Source: Pseudomonas inefficax
GTDB lineage: Bacteria > Pseudomonadota > Gammaproteobacteria > Pseudomonadales > Pseudomonadaceae
NCBI RefSeq assembly: GCF_900277125.1
Contig: NZ_OPYN01000240.1
Span: 62,001 to 126,000, forward strand
Direction of reading: 5' to 3'
DNA: 64,000 nucleotides
The position numbers and the translations under genes were made by a program. A model generated the notes under the pieces. It had not been told where the DNA came from, did not search any database, and saw nothing but the letters and a program-made list of their open reading frames with translations. This document shows positions 49,846 to 58,902 of this stretch, in pieces (the stretch's first letter is position 1; each line of letters opens with the position of its first letter).

Positions 49846-50514
49846 ATGACAAAAAAAGTAGCGGTGATTCTTTCCGGCTGTGGCGTTTATGACGGCGCCG
49901 AAATCCACGAAAGCGTGATCACCCTGCTGCGCCTCGACCAGCGTGGTGCGCAGGTGCAGTGCTTCGCGCCGAACATTGCGCAGATGCATGTGATCAACCA
50001 CCTGACCGGCGAGGAAATGCCCGAGTCGCGCAATGTGCTGGTGGAGTCGGCGCGCATTGCCCGCGGCGAGGTCAAGGACATCCGCGAAGCCAAGGCCGAA
50101 GACTTCGACGCGCTGATCGTGCCGGGCGGTTTCGGGGCGGCGAAAAACCTGTCCAACTTTGCCGTGGAAGGTGCCAACTGCAGCGTCCACCCGGATGTGC
50201 TGGCCCTGGCCGAAGCCTTCGCAGCGGCGTGCAAGCCGGTTGGCCTGATCTGCATCTCGCCGGCGCTGGCGGCGAAGATCTACGGGCCAGGCGTGGTCTG
50301 CACCATCGGTAGCGACGCGGGCACTGCGGCGACCGTGACGAAGATGGGTGCTACCCATGAAGAATGCGATGTGCACGACATTGTCGAAGACACCCAGCGC
50401 AAGCTGGTCACCACCCCGGCGTACATGGAGGCCAAGTCGATCAGCGAGGCGGCTGGCGGCATCTACAAGCTGGTGGATCGGGTGCTGGAGCTGACGCACG
50501 AGGGTGACCAGTAA
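49846..50514 (+). CDS. elbB: Isoprenoid biosynthesis glyoxalase ElbB
   Basis: Class I glutamine-amidotransferase-like protein, 222 residues, of the DJ-1/PfpI superfamily. It begins KKVAVILSGCGVYDGAEIHE, has the nucleophile elbow region GLICISPALAAKIYG and IVPGGFGAAKNLSNF. E. coli ElbB has glyoxalase III activity and affects lycopene yields. No clear role can be inferred beyond family. It is downstream of a short gap divergent from the hydroxylase gene and precedes a REP-filled gap. Confidence 0.93.
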   Translation: MTKKVAVILSGCGVYDGAEIHESVITLLRLDQRGAQVQCFAPNIAQMHVINHLTGEEMPESRNVLVESARIARGEVKDIREAKAEDFDALIVPGGFGAAKNLSNFAVEGANCSVHPDVLALAEAFAAACKPVGLICISPALAAKIYGPGVVCTIGSDAGTAATVTKMGATHEECDVHDIVEDTQRKLVTTPAYMEAKSISEAAGGIYKLVDRVLELTHEGDQ

Positions 50515-50536
50515 ATCCTTGGGCCCGCTGCGCAGG

Positions 50537-50565
50537 CCATCGCCGGCAAGCCAGCTCCCACAGGA
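50537..50565. repeat. Single degenerate class I REP unit
   Basis: CATCGCCGGCAAGCCAGCTCCCACAGG keeps the CTCCCACAGG head, but the CGCGGG...CCCGC stem has decayed to CCGGCAAGCCAG. Unpaired. Confidence 0.6.
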
Positions 50566-50644
50566 ATAACGCATGGCTTGAGGCCGATGCGATCGAGGTG
50601 GGGGCAACTGTCTTGAATATCTCTTCAAGCCAGCACTGGCCCTT

Positions 50645-50759
50645 GTAGGAGCGGCCTTGTGTCGCGATGGGCCGCGCAGCGGCCCAGGCAATCTTTGCTG
50701 CGAAGCTGAAAACCTGGGGCCGCTTCGCGCCCCATCGCGACACAAGGCCGCTCCTACAG
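50645..50759. repeat. Inverted pair of class II REP elements with inner hairpins
   Basis: GTAGGAGCGGCCTTGTGTCG and CGACACAAGGCCGCTCCTAC; the spacer holds GGGCCGC-GCA-GCGGCCC and GGGGCGCGAAGCGGCCCC-type arms, as at 13029 and 63478. Confidence 0.92.
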
Positions 50760-50816
50760 GTATTTGCACATGGCTTGAGACCGGGGTGGTCGATGGGCTG
50801 CAAAGCAGCCCCTGCA

Positions 50817-51269
50817 TCAGGTCTTACTCAGTCTTGCGATGATCCGGTCCAGCGCATTGGCAAAAGCCTGCTTCTCACGCTCGCCATAAGGCGCTTGCCC
50901 TCCCCCCACCTGGCCCTGCTCGCGCAGTTCGGTGAACAGGTTGCGCGCCGCCAGCCGATCACCCATGTTGCGCTCGTCGAACTCGCGGCCGCGCGGGTCC
51001 AGTGCCGCCACGCCCTTTTTCACCAGGCGGTCAGCCAACGGCACGTCACTGCAGATCACCAGCTCGCCGGGCACGGCGTACTCCACCAGGTAATCGTCGG
51101 CTGCGTCCATGCCGCTGGGCACCACGATCAAACGCACGATCGCGAACGCCGGCTTGGCCACGGCCTGGCCCGCCACCATCACTACCTCGAACTTGCGCTT
51201 GAGGGCGAACTTGACGATCAGATCCTTGGCCGCCTTGGGGCAGGCGTCGGCATCGATCCACACACGCAT
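50817..51269 (-). CDS. YaiI/YqxD family protein (UPF0178)
   Basis: The protein has 150 residues, small and soluble. RVWIDADACPKAAKDLI opens the predicted PIN-like fold and VIVPSGMDAADDYL (here VVPSGMDAADDYL) plus VICSDVPLADRLVKKG are family blocks; acidic residues D7, D9 and D57-59 may bind metal. A five-residue extension MRGFP carries the GAGG ribosome site, so I choose the MRVWIDAD start. Activity is unknown. It is divergent from cyaA. Confidence 0.9.
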   Translation of the reverse strand: MRVWIDADACPKAAKDLIVKFALKRKFEVVMVAGQAVAKPAFAIVRLIVVPSGMDAADDYLVEYAVPGELVICSDVPLADRLVKKGVAALDPRGREFDERNMGDRLAARNLFTELREQGQVGGGQAPYGEREKQAFANALDRIIARLSKT

Positions 51270-51441
51270 CGGAAAACCTCGCAATCAGCTTGAGGCCCCC
51301 ATCATGCCTCAAGCGCAACGAAAGCTGGAGCAGCGGCCACGAGCGCTGGGAAAATGGCGCCAATATTTCAATTGCCGCTTATCCGACCTCGCCACTCAGG
51401 CTACACTCGCCACAGCTCCGCTGGCCTGCCCCGAGTGCGCA

Positions 51442-54291
51442 ATGAACCACCCCCACGAAATCCGCCCTGACCTGGACGAAGGCATCGACCGCAAGGTCCT
51501 GGCGACATTGCGTGCACGCTTTCTGCGGCTCAACCAGGGCCGGCTGCAGCGGGCACTGGAGGGCCTGTCGACGCGCCAGCAACAGGTGCTGACGCTGCTG
51601 CCACTGCTGTTTCATGTAAACCACCCGTTGCTGCCGGGCTATGTCTCCGGCAGCACTCCCGCCGGCGTATCGGGCTACGAGCCCAGCGCCGACCTGGTAG
51701 TCGAGGCCCAGCGCCTTGCCCGCTCGTTCATCTACAAGGCCCGCCATGGCAATCCGCCGCGGCCGATCCACGGCCTGTTCCTGATGGGCAGCCTGGGCTC
51801 GCTGGCCCAGGCCGAGCACAGCGACATGGACCTGTGGGTATGCCACGCGCCCGGCCTGGCCAACGAGCAGCTGGGCGAACTGCGCCGCAAATGCCAGCTG
51901 CTGGAAGCATGGGCGGCAAGCCTGGGTGCCGAGGCGCACTTCTTCCTGATCGACACGCAAGGTTTCGCCCAGGGCCAACGCGACGGGCAACTCGGTTCCG
52001 ACGATTGCGGCACCACCCAGCACTACCTGCTGCTGGACGAGTTCTACCGCACCACTATCTGGCTGGCTGGTCGTACGCCACTGTGGTGGCTGGTGCCGGT
52101 CTACCAGGAACACGATTACCACGCCTACACCCAGACCCTGCTGTCCAAGCGCTTTATCCGCAGCCAGGACGCCCTCGACCTCGGCAACCTGGCGCACATA
52201 CCGCCCGGCGAATTCGTCGGCGCCGGCTTGTGGCAGCTGTTCAAAGGCATCGACTCGCCCTACAAGTCACTGCTCAAGCTGCTGCTGACCGAGGCCTATG
52301 CCAGCGAGCACCCCGCCGTACGCTGCCTGAGCCTGGACTACAAGCAGGCAGTGTTCGCCAACCAGCTCGACCTCGACGAGCTGGACCCTTACGTGATGGT
52401 GTACCGGCGCATCGAGCGCTACCTGTTGCAGCGCGGCGAACACGCGCGCCTGGAGCTGGTGCGGCGCAGCCTGTACCTGAAGGTGAATAAGAAGCTCAGC
52501 GACCCGGCCCGGGCCAATGGCTGGCAACGCCGGCTGTTACAGCGCCTGGCCGACGAGTGGGGCTGGGACCAGCGCCAGCTGGCCCTGCTGGACAGTCGCA
52601 ACCAATGGAAAGTACAGCAGGTTGCCGTCGAGCGCCGTGAACTGGTGGCCGAACTGAACCACAGCTACCGCTTCCTCAGCCAGTTCGCCCGCACCCAGAA
52701 CGCCAGCAGCCGCGCCGACCAGCGCGATCTCAACGTGCTGGGCCGGCGCCTTTACGCAGCCTTCGAGCGCCGCGCCGGCAAGGTCGAAGTGATCAACCCC
52801 GGTATCGCCCCGGACCTGGCCGAAGGCACCCTGACGCTGGTCCAGGCGCCTAACCGCAAGGAGCCTGGCAGCTACCACTGGGAGCTGTACACCGGCAATC
52901 TGAGCCCCCATGAGGTGGACCACTTCAGCCCGCTAAAACGCTGCCGCGAGCTGCTCGAACTGCTGACCTGGGCCCATCGCAACGGAGTGATCGACAGCAG
53001 CACGCGCCTGGCGCTGCACCCAGGTGTCAGCGACCTGAGCGAATTCGAACTCTTCAACCTGGTCGGCTGCCTGCAGCAGAGCATCCCCCTGCCCTTGCCG
53101 ACCGTCAGCGAAGTACGCCTGCTGCAGCCCAGCGTGGCCGACGAGGTGCTGCTGCTGGTCAACGTCGCCATCGACCCACTGCGCCACCACCGCGACCTGA
53201 ACATCCTGATGACCACCGAGCGCACCGACTCGCTGAGCTATGCAGGCGTGCGCGAAAACCTGGTCCTGACCCTGGACCAGGTCACCCTCAACAGCTGGAA
53301 CGAGGTATTGGTCCAGCGCTATGACGGCGAGCATGCGCTGGTGCGCTGCCTGCGCGACTTCCTCAACAGCCCCGTGCTGCGCGGCCACCGCCCGAGGGTG
53401 CGGGTGCGCTGCTTCTGCCACAGCCGCGCGCAGGCCATTGGCCAGCGCGTGGAGGAAATCTTCGACACCGTGCAGCTGCTGCTGGACCAGGGCCTGAACC
53501 ACCGCTACCTGCTGCAGGTGGCCCAGCACACCCATGTGCTGGAGCTGCTGGCCGGACATGTCGGCCTTACCACCTTGGCTGAACATGAGGCGCTGCTGGA
53601 CCACCTGGGCCAAGAGCGTAGTGCCTACAGCCCGTTGTACCTGGACGCCAACGCCCTGCAGGATCACGACCTGCACCTGGTGCTGGAGCAGGGTCGGCCA
53701 GCCTGCATCCAGGTGTTCTACCGCCTGCAGGGTGGCTGGGCCGAGCTGTACGTGCTGGATGAATATAACGCCCTGTGGCAGCAACGCCTGCCGCTGCACG
53801 ACGAAGCCCACCTGCTGTTGCCGCTGCAGCGCTTCCTGCGCTCTGTGGTGATGCGCCGGGATGCCCGTCTGCCGTTGGACACTCAGCGCGCGGCCTCACT
53901 GGACATCCACTACGCGCAACTTTTGCCTTCCGGGCCAGGCAAGGCGCGCAGCATCGAGCCGCGCCAGGCCCCGTTCGAGGGTAGCGACCAGCCTTACTAC
54001 GAGGTGCAGGCAATCATCCAGGGCGGGGTGGCGGGTACGGCGCACGTGACGCTGTATTGCGACCAGCAGGAGTTTTCCGAACTGGAGCATGGTGAGCAGC
54101 TGTATGCGGTGGTGGCCCGGCAGATCATCGGGCAGCGACGGGGTGCAGGGCAGTACCGCTGCTACATCACTGACTTGGACTTGTCCGAGTTGCTGGATGA
54201 CCAGCTGGGGTCGACGCAGCTGTACCTGCGCTACAAGCGGGAGCTGGAGCAGGCTTTGAACGAGGGGTTGGAGCAGGTCCTGGGCGAATGA
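51442..54291 (+). CDS. cyaA: Class I adenylate cyclase CyaA
   Basis: cAMP synthase, 949 residues, matching Pseudomonas CyaA length. The catalytic nucleotidyltransferase pattern GSLGSLAQAEHSDMDLWVC (G-S...D-x-D) lies near 117-135 with flanking YVSGSTPAG and QTLLSKRFIRSQ; the C-terminal half is the class I regulatory domain. I start at MNHPHEIRPDLDEG, the conserved N-terminus; in-frame methionines upstream (51304) would add 46 residues without support. Ribosome-site is weak (GAG). cAMP in Pseudomonas feeds Vfr/Crp and c-di-GMP linked control. Confidence 0.94.
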   Translation: MNHPHEIRPDLDEGIDRKVLATLRARFLRLNQGRLQRALEGLSTRQQQVLTLLPLLFHVNHPLLPGYVSGSTPAGVSGYEPSADLVVEAQRLARSFIYKARHGNPPRPIHGLFLMGSLGSLAQAEHSDMDLWVCHAPGLANEQLGELRRKCQLLEAWAASLGAEAHFFLIDTQGFAQGQRDGQLGSDDCGTTQHYLLLDEFYRTTIWLAGRTPLWWLVPVYQEHDYHAYTQTLLSKRFIRSQDALDLGNLAHIPPGEFVGAGLWQLFKGIDSPYKSLLKLLLTEAYASEHPAVRCLSLDYKQAVFANQLDLDELDPYVMVYRRIERYLLQRGEHARLELVRRSLYLKVNKKLSDPARANGWQRRLLQRLADEWGWDQRQLALLDSRNQWKVQQVAVERRELVAELNHSYRFLSQFARTQNASSRADQRDLNVLGRRLYAAFERRAGKVEVINPGIAPDLAEGTLTLVQAPNRKEPGSYHWELYTGNLSPHEVDHFSPLKRCRELLELLTWAHRNGVIDSSTRLALHPGVSDLSEFELFNLVGCLQQSIPLPLPTVSEVRLLQPSVADEVLLLVNVAIDPLRHHRDLNILMTTERTDSLSYAGVRENLVLTLDQVTLNSWNEVLVQRYDGEHALVRCLRDFLNSPVLRGHRPRVRVRCFCHSRAQAIGQRVEEIFDTVQLLLDQGLNHRYLLQVAQHTHVLELLAGHVGLTTLAEHEALLDHLGQERSAYSPLYLDANALQDHDLHLVLEQGRPACIQVFYRLQGGWAELYVLDEYNALWQQRLPLHDEAHLLLPLQRFLRSVVMRRDARLPLDTQRAASLDIHYAQLLPSGPGKARSIEPRQAPFEGSDQPYYEVQAIIQGGVAGTAHVTLYCDQQEFSELEHGEQLYAVVARQIIGQRRGAGQYRCYITDLDLSELLDDQLGSTQLYLRYKRELEQALNEGLEQVLGE

Positions 54292-54304
54292 CCCAATGCA
54301 GTAC

Positions 54305-54392
54305 CTGTGGGAGCGGGTTCACCCGCGAACACCGGCAAAGCCGGTGCCATACACCGCGTCGCCTGCGTCGCGGGTGAACCCGCTCCCACAGG
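54305..54392. repeat. Class I REP pair, outward form with conserved hairpin spacer
   Basis: CTGTGGGAGCGGGTTCACCC...CGCGAA, spacer CACCGGC-AAA-GCCGGTG, then CGTCGCGGGTGAACCCGCTC...CACAGG. The spacer matches that at 36456-36545, suggesting one mobile composite unit. Confidence 0.92.
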
Positions 54393-54425
54393 GTCCGTCA
54401 TGGACCTGTGAATGCCTTCGTGAAT

Positions 54426-54836
54426 CTACAGGTCGAAATCGCCCGCCGCTTCCGGCTGGTATTCCACCTCCAGCAGCTTCAGCTTGAGAGTCTTGCCCCC
54501 CGGTGCCGGCCAGTCGATCTGCTCGCCCACCGACAACCCGAGCAAGGCACAACCGATCGGCGCCAGGATCGAGACCTTGCCTTCCGGCCCGGCATCCTTC
54601 GGGTAAACCAGGGTCAGGTGGTAGTCCTTGCCGCTGGCCTCCTCGCGGCAGTGCACGCGAGAGTTCATGGTCACTACGCCTGCCGGAACTTCCTCGTGAC
54701 CGACCACCTGCTCGGCGCGGTCCAACTCGTCCTGCAGGGCGAGCACACCCGGCGTACTCTCGTCGAGGCTGTCGATCAGACGCTCCAGACGCTGTACGTC
54801 CAATCGGGTGAGGATGAGGGAAGGCTTGGTGCTCAT
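54426..54836 (-). CDS. rnk: Nucleoside diphosphate kinase regulator Rnk
   Basis: GreA/GreB C-terminal-domain-like protein, 136 residues, that binds RNA polymerase. The N-terminal coiled coil (LDVQRLERLIDSLDESTPG) and the FKBP-like domain (KVSILAPIGCALLGLSVGEQ) are clear. The start MSTKPSLILTRLD has a distant GGAG. The longer open frame covers a terminator and is rejected. E. coli Rnk and Pseudomonas AlgQ-suppressor Rnk affect nucleotide pools. It stands alone. Confidence 0.93.
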   Translation of the reverse strand: MSTKPSLILTRLDVQRLERLIDSLDESTPGVLALQDELDRAEQVVGHEEVPAGVVTMNSRVHCREEASGKDYHLTLVYPKDAGPEGKVSILAPIGCALLGLSVGEQIDWPAPGGKTLKLKLLEVEYQPEAAGDFDL

Positions 54837-54885
54837 GATCCAGTCAGACTCCTTGAACGGGCGGTTTTCATCGTGCAGATAAAGC

Positions 54886-54911
54886 AAAACCCCGCCCAAG
54901 GGCGGGGTTTG
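54886..54911 (-). terminator. Rho-independent terminator of the cyaY-DUF1289 unit
   Basis: CCCCGCCC-TT-GGGCGGGG followed by TTTT on the minus strand, 71 bp after the DUF1289 stop and 50 bp before rnk. Confidence 0.88.
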
Positions 54912-54981
54912 TGAAGGCTTTGGCGTAAACGACGCAGAACCCGACGTTACCACAGCCGGGTAAATACTCAAGCCCCTGCGA

Positions 54982-55206
54982 TCAGTGTGCCTTAGCCTGC
55001 TCGCGCAGGGCCTGGGCTTCGCGGCAAATCTGCCGGCGCCGTTCGTCATCGGCCGAACGCCATTCCCGGATGTGCTCCACATGCCGGTGGCAGCCCGTGC
55101 AGACCCGCTGTTCGTCCAGGCGACAAACGCTGATGCACGGCGACGGCACAGCGGGGCTGACGTTGCTGTAGAGCGGCTTGGGTGGCCGGGCCTGGGGGCT
55201 GCTCAT
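54982..55206 (-). CDS. DUF1289 domain small protein with Cys cluster
   Basis: The protein has 74 residues. Four cysteines, PCISVCRLDEQRVCTGCHR (C29, C33, C41 and C44 by my count), match the DUF1289 pattern, likely a metal site; the C-terminal part is charged and helical (REWRSADDERRRQICREA). The start is 2 bp after the cyaY stop. I do not know the function; the position after an iron-sulphur chaperone gene fits a redox or metal role but proves nothing. Confidence 0.85.
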   Translation of the reverse strand: MSSPQARPPKPLYSNVSPAVPSPCISVCRLDEQRVCTGCHRHVEHIREWRSADDERRRQICREAQALREQAKAH

Positions 55207-55208
55207 GT

Positions 55209-55541
55209 TCAGATCTCGTCGAAGTCCAGCTTCTCGCCGGCCCGCTCCCAGACGATGCGCTCGAGCATTTCGCCCAGCAGCTCTTCGCTCTTCTCGCATA
55301 CCCACTTGCCGCTGTCTTCGTCGTAGTCGAAGTGGAAACCGCCGGAACGGTCGGCCAGCCACAGCTGGCGCAGCGGCTCCTGGCGGCTGAAGATCAGCGT
55401 GCTGCCGTTGTCGAACTTGACGGTCAGGACGCCAGCGGAGTTCTCCATGTCCAGGTCCAGGCCGCTCTCATCGAACAGGTCCTCCAGGGCCTGTTGGGTA
55501 GCGTCGACCAGATCATGGAAACGCGCTTCACTCAAACTCAT
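55209..55541 (-). CDS. cyaY: Frataxin-like iron-sulphur protein CyaY
   Basis: Iron chaperone or regulator of Fe-S cluster assembly, 110 residues. The acidic first helix (ARFHDLVDATQQALEDLFDESGLDLDME, quoted by its ends A6-E33) carries the iron-binding acidic ridge, followed by beta strands (GVLTVKFDNGSTLIFSRQEP, LWLADRSGGFHFDY). It lies head-on with the DUF1289 gene. It is leftward, divergent from the lptM-lysA operon. Confidence 0.95.
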   Translation of the reverse strand: MSLSEARFHDLVDATQQALEDLFDESGLDLDMENSAGVLTVKFDNGSTLIFSRQEPLRQLWLADRSGGFHFDYDEDSGKWVCEKSEELLGEMLERIVWERAGEKLDFDEI

Positions 55542-55873
55542 TGCAGGAACCTCGAAATTGGCTGCGTTACAGGCAAGCCCGGCAAGATACGGGCGCTTGC
55601 CACCGAATGCAAAGTTTTAGCCGCTACGTTCACTGGCATGAACTCGAAGTCAGTGCAGTACCTGTGGGAGCGGGCGTGCCCGCGAAGCAGGCTCCGCGAT
55701 AGTTGGCACGGGCTCCGCCCGTGTTCGCGGGCACGCCCGCTCCCACAGGTACCACGAAAGGGCCTTGCAGGCGGTAAGAATAGCCCGCCCGGCGGGCCGG
55801 CCCTTGCATAGGCAAGCCGCCGGTCGCTCGGTATACTCGGGCGCAATACTGCATTTTTCTAAGGATTTCACCC
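55542..55873. other. cyaY-lptM divergent region (332 bp)
   Basis: It contains the outward-form class I REP pair at 55661-55749 and the promoters of both genes. A TATACT (55831-55836) precedes lptM by 38 bp and may be its -10 box, with poor -35. No gene is seen. Confidence 0.6.
55661..55749. repeat. Class I REP pair, outward form
   Basis: CTGTGGGAGCGGGCGTGCCC...CGCGAAG, a spacer with GGCTCCGC...GGCACGGGCTCCGCCCGTG, then TTCGCGGGCACGCCCGCTCC...CACAGG, in the divergent cyaY-lptM gap. Confidence 0.92.
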
Positions 55874-56086
55874 ATGAAGCGCCTGATTTCCTCCTTCGCG
55901 GCGCTGGTCGCTGTTGCCTGCCTCGTTTCGGCCTGCGGCCAGAAAGGCCCGCTGTATCTGCCTGAAGACGGCGATAACGGCAAAGCGCACAAGTCGCACC
56001 AGCACCAGCCAAAAGCCAAGCCGGCCCCGGTAGAGGAGCAGCAGCCCGAGCTGCAGCCCGAGCCCGAGCAGTCGCCAGCGCAGTAA
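55874..56086 (+). CDS. lptM: LptM-like small lipoprotein
   Basis: Outer-membrane lipoprotein, 70 residues. The signal peptide ends in the lipobox LVSAC (C21) and is followed directly by GQKGPLYLPED, the LptM/YifL conserved N-terminus. The tail is Pro/Glu/Gln-rich (PELQPEPEQSPAQ). E. coli LptM aids folding of the LptD/LptE LPS translocon. It is the first gene of the lysA-dapF operon, 9 bp before lysA, a common enterobacterial arrangement too. Confidence 0.93.
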   Translation: MKRLISSFAALVAVACLVSACGQKGPLYLPEDGDNGKAHKSHQHQPKAKPAPVEEQQPELQPEPEQSPAQ

Positions 56087-56095
56087 GGAAACCAG

Positions 56096-57343
56096 ATGAA
56101 CGCTTTCAACTACCGCGACGGCGAGCTGTTCGCGGAAGGCGTGGGCCTGTCGGCCATCGCCGAACGCTATGGCACTCCGACCTACGTGTATTCGCGCGCC
56201 CACATCGAGGCCCAGTACCGCAGCTACGCCGACGCCCTGCAAGGCACCGAGCACCTGGTGTGCTTCGCGGTAAAGGCCAACTCCAACCTCGGCGTGCTGA
56301 ACGTGCTGGCGCGCCTGGGCGCAGGCTTCGACATCGTTTCCGGCGGTGAGCTGGAGCGTGTGCTGGCCGCTGGCGGCCGTGCCGACCGCGTGGTGTTCTC
56401 CGGCGTCGGCAAGACCCGCGACGACATGCGCCGTGCCCTGGAGGTCGGCGTGCACTGCTTCAACGTCGAATCCACCGACGAACTGGAGCGCCTGCAAGTG
56501 GTGGCCGCCGAGATGGGCAAGGTTGCCCCGGTCTCGCTGCGGGTCAACCCGGATGTCGACGCCGGCACCCATCCGTACATCTCCACCGGCCTGAAAGAGA
56601 ACAAGTTCGGCATCGCCATCGCCGATGCCGAGGCTATCTACGTGCGCGCCGCGCAGCTGCCGAACCTGGAAGTGGTCGGTGTCGACTGCCACATCGGTTC
56701 GCAACTGACCACTGTGGAGCCTTTCCTCGATGCCCTCGACCGCCTGCTGGTGCTGGTCGACCGCCTGGCCGAGTGCGGCATCCACCTGCGCCACCTGGAC
56801 CTGGGTGGCGGTGTCGGCGTGCGTTACCGCGATGAGGAGCCGCCGCTGGTGGCCGACTACATCAAGGCAATCCGCGAGCGCGTCGGCGACCGCGACCTGG
56901 CCCTGGTGTTCGAGCCGGGCCGCTACATCGTGGCCAACGCCGGCGTCCTGCTCACCCGCGTGGAATACCTCAAGCACACCGAGCACAAGGACTTCGCCAT
57001 CATCGATGCGGCGATGAACGACCTGATCCGCCCGGCCCTGTACCAGGCCTGGATGGGCGTCAGCGCAGTCAAGCCACGCACGGGCGAAGGCCGTGCCTAT
57101 GACCTGGTCGGCCCGATCTGCGAGACTGGCGACTTCCTCGCCAAGGACCGCGTCCTGAACCTGGCCGAAGGTGACCTGCTGGCTGTACAGTCCGCGGGCG
57201 CCTATGGTTTTGTCATGAGCTCCAACTACAACACCCGTGGCCGTTGCGCTGAAATCCTGGTCGACGGCGACCAGGCCTTCGAAGTACGCCGCCGCGAGAC
57301 CATCGCCGAATTGTACGCTGGCGAAAGCCTGCTGCCGGAGTAA
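56096..57343 (+). CDS. lysA: Diaminopimelate decarboxylase
   Basis: PLP enzyme making lysine from meso-diaminopimelate, 415 residues. The PLP lysine K60 lies in FAVKANSNLGVL, the glycine-rich GGGVGVRY in LDLGGGVGV and the substrate-binding CETGDF near 344. It starts MNAFNYRDGELFAEG with AAGGAA-type site. It sits 9 bp after lptM and 4 bp before dapF. Confidence 0.97.
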   Translation: MNAFNYRDGELFAEGVGLSAIAERYGTPTYVYSRAHIEAQYRSYADALQGTEHLVCFAVKANSNLGVLNVLARLGAGFDIVSGGELERVLAAGGRADRVVFSGVGKTRDDMRRALEVGVHCFNVESTDELERLQVVAAEMGKVAPVSLRVNPDVDAGTHPYISTGLKENKFGIAIADAEAIYVRAAQLPNLEVVGVDCHIGSQLTTVEPFLDALDRLLVLVDRLAECGIHLRHLDLGGGVGVRYRDEEPPLVADYIKAIRERVGDRDLALVFEPGRYIVANAGVLLTRVEYLKHTEHKDFAIIDAAMNDLIRPALYQAWMGVSAVKPRTGEGRAYDLVGPICETGDFLAKDRVLNLAEGDLLAVQSAGAYGFVMSSNYNTRGRCAEILVDGDQAFEVRRRETIAELYAGESLLPE

Positions 57344-57347
57344 GCCC

Positions 57348-58178
57348 ATGCTGCTGCGTTTTACCAAGATGCATGGGCTGGGCAACGACTTCATGGTCCT
57401 CGACCTGGTCAGCCAGCACGCGCACATCCAGCCCAAGCACGCCAAGCAATGGGGTGACCGCCACACCGGTATCGGCTTCGACCAGTTGCTGATCGTCGAG
57501 GCACCGAACAACCCGGAAGTGGACTTCCGCTACCGCATCTTCAATGCCGACGGCTCCGAGGTCGAGCAGTGCGGCAACGGTGCGCGCTGCTTCGCCCGAT
57601 TCGTGCTGGACAAGCGCCTGACCGCGAAAAAGCGCATCCGCGTGGAAACCAAGGGCGGCATCATCGAACTGGATGTGCAGAACGACGGCCAGATCAGTGT
57701 CGACATGGGCCCACCGCGCTTCATCCCTGCCGAAATCCCTTTCGTCGCCGACGAGCAGGCGCTGAACTACCCACTGGAAGTCGACGGCCAGGTGCATTCT
57801 ATTGCCGCCCTGTCCATGGGTAACCCGCATGCCGTGCTGCGTGTCGATGACGTGCGCACCGCCCCTGTACACCAGCTGGGCCCGAAGATCGAAAACCACC
57901 CACGCTTCCCGCAGCGGGTGAATGCCGGCTTCCTGCAGGTAATCGACCGCCACCGCGCCAACCTGCGCGTGTGGGAACGTGGTGCTGGCGAAACCCAGGC
58001 CTGCGGCACCGGCGCCTGCGCCGCCGCCGTAGCGGCGATCAGCCAGGGCTGGATGGACTCCCCGGTGTCCCTCGACCTGCCCGGTGGCCGCCTGCACATC
58101 GAATGGGCCGGCCCCGGCAAGCCCGTGCTGATGACCGGCCCAGCCGTACGCGTCTACGAAGGACAGGTTCGTCTCTAA
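57348..58178 (+). CDS. dapF: Diaminopimelate epimerase
   Basis: Cofactor-free racemase producing meso-DAP, 276 residues. The catalytic pair is C75 in VEQCGNGARC and C219 in TQACGTGACA. LLRFTKMHGLGNDFMVLD is the canonical start. GTG/AAG-weak ribosome-site only 4 bp after lysA suggests coupled translation. The longer frame in lysA is antisense-shifted and rejected. Confidence 0.97.
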   Translation: MLLRFTKMHGLGNDFMVLDLVSQHAHIQPKHAKQWGDRHTGIGFDQLLIVEAPNNPEVDFRYRIFNADGSEVEQCGNGARCFARFVLDKRLTAKKRIRVETKGGIIELDVQNDGQISVDMGPPRFIPAEIPFVADEQALNYPLEVDGQVHSIAALSMGNPHAVLRVDDVRTAPVHQLGPKIENHPRFPQRVNAGFLQVIDRHRANLRVWERGAGETQACGTGACAAAVAAISQGWMDSPVSLDLPGGRLHIEWAGPGKPVLMTGPAVRVYEGQVRL

Positions 58179-58191
58179 GCGAGTAACCGCC

Positions 58192-58902
58192 ATGACCGAT
58201 CAGCCCCAGGTTGTACCCCAGCAGTCCGCCGAGCTCGATGCCGAAGCGGTGGTCGCCTATCTGCGCGCCCACCCCACCTTCTTCGCCGAGCACGACGAGT
58301 TGCTGATCGAACAGCGTATCCCTCACCAGCGTGGCGACAGCGTGTCGCTGGTCGAGCGCCAGCTCAAGTTGCTGCGCGACCGTAACATCGAGATGCGCCA
58401 CCGACTGTCGCAACTGATGGACGTGGCCCGCGACAACGACCGGCTGTTCGACAAGACTCGCCGGCTGATCCTGGACCTGCTCGATGCCGGTAGCCTGGAA
58501 GAAGTGGTAATGGCGGTCGAAGACAGTCTGCGCCAGGAATTCCAGGTGCCCTTCGTCAGCCTGATCCTGTTCGGCGAAAATGTCGCGCCGGTCGGGCGCT
58601 GGGTAAGCAACGCCGAAGCGCAGCAGGCCATCGGTGCCCTGCTGGGCGGCGGCAAGACGGTCAGTGGCAACTTGCGCGAGCACGAGCTGGCGTTCCTGTT
58701 CGGTGAAGAACAGCGCCGGGAAGTGGGCTCCAGCGCCGTGGCAGCCTTGGAATACCAAGGCCTGCACGGGGTGCTGGCGATCGGCAGCCGCGACCCGCAA
58801 CACTACAAGAGCAGCGTCGGCACGCTGTTCCTTGGCTATATTGCCGAGGTGCTTGGCCGCGTTGTGCCTCGCGTTACCCAGACCCTGCGCCCGGTACGCT
58901 GA
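58192..58902 (+). CDS. DUF484 family protein (GAF-like)
   Basis: The protein has 236 residues, soluble. An N-terminal helix pair (VVAYLRAHPTFFAEHDELL, matching the DUF484 lead) is followed by a coiled-coil-like stretch (ERQLKLLRDRNIEMRHRLSQL) and a GAF-like domain around ALEYQGLHGVLAIGSRD. Function is unknown; in pseudomonads it always lies between dapF and xerC. It ends overlapping the xerC start by one base (TGATG). Confidence 0.93.
   Translation: MTDQPQVVPQQSAELDAEAVVAYLRAHPTFFAEHDELLIEQRIPHQRGDSVSLVERQLKLLRDRNIEMRHRLSQLMDVARDNDRLFDKTRRLILDLLDAGSLEEVVMAVEDSLRQEFQVPFVSLILFGENVAPVGRWVSNAEAQQAIGALLGGGKTVSGNLREHELAFLFGEEQRREVGSSAVAALEYQGLHGVLAIGSRDPQHYKSSVGTLFLGYIAEVLGRVVPRVTQTLRPVR

Larger units (their letters stand above)
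50515..50816. other. elbB-yaiI convergent gap (302 bp)
   Basis: Between the two stop codons lie a degenerate class I half-unit (50537-50565) and a class II REP pair (50645-50759). No gene, and no intrinsic terminator with a T-tract, is visible. Confidence 0.7.

Noticed and set aside
51109..51441. N-terminal extension of CyaA (1060-codon frame)
   Set aside because: The upstream part covers the yaiI start and promoter; the conserved N-terminus is MNHPHEIRPDL.
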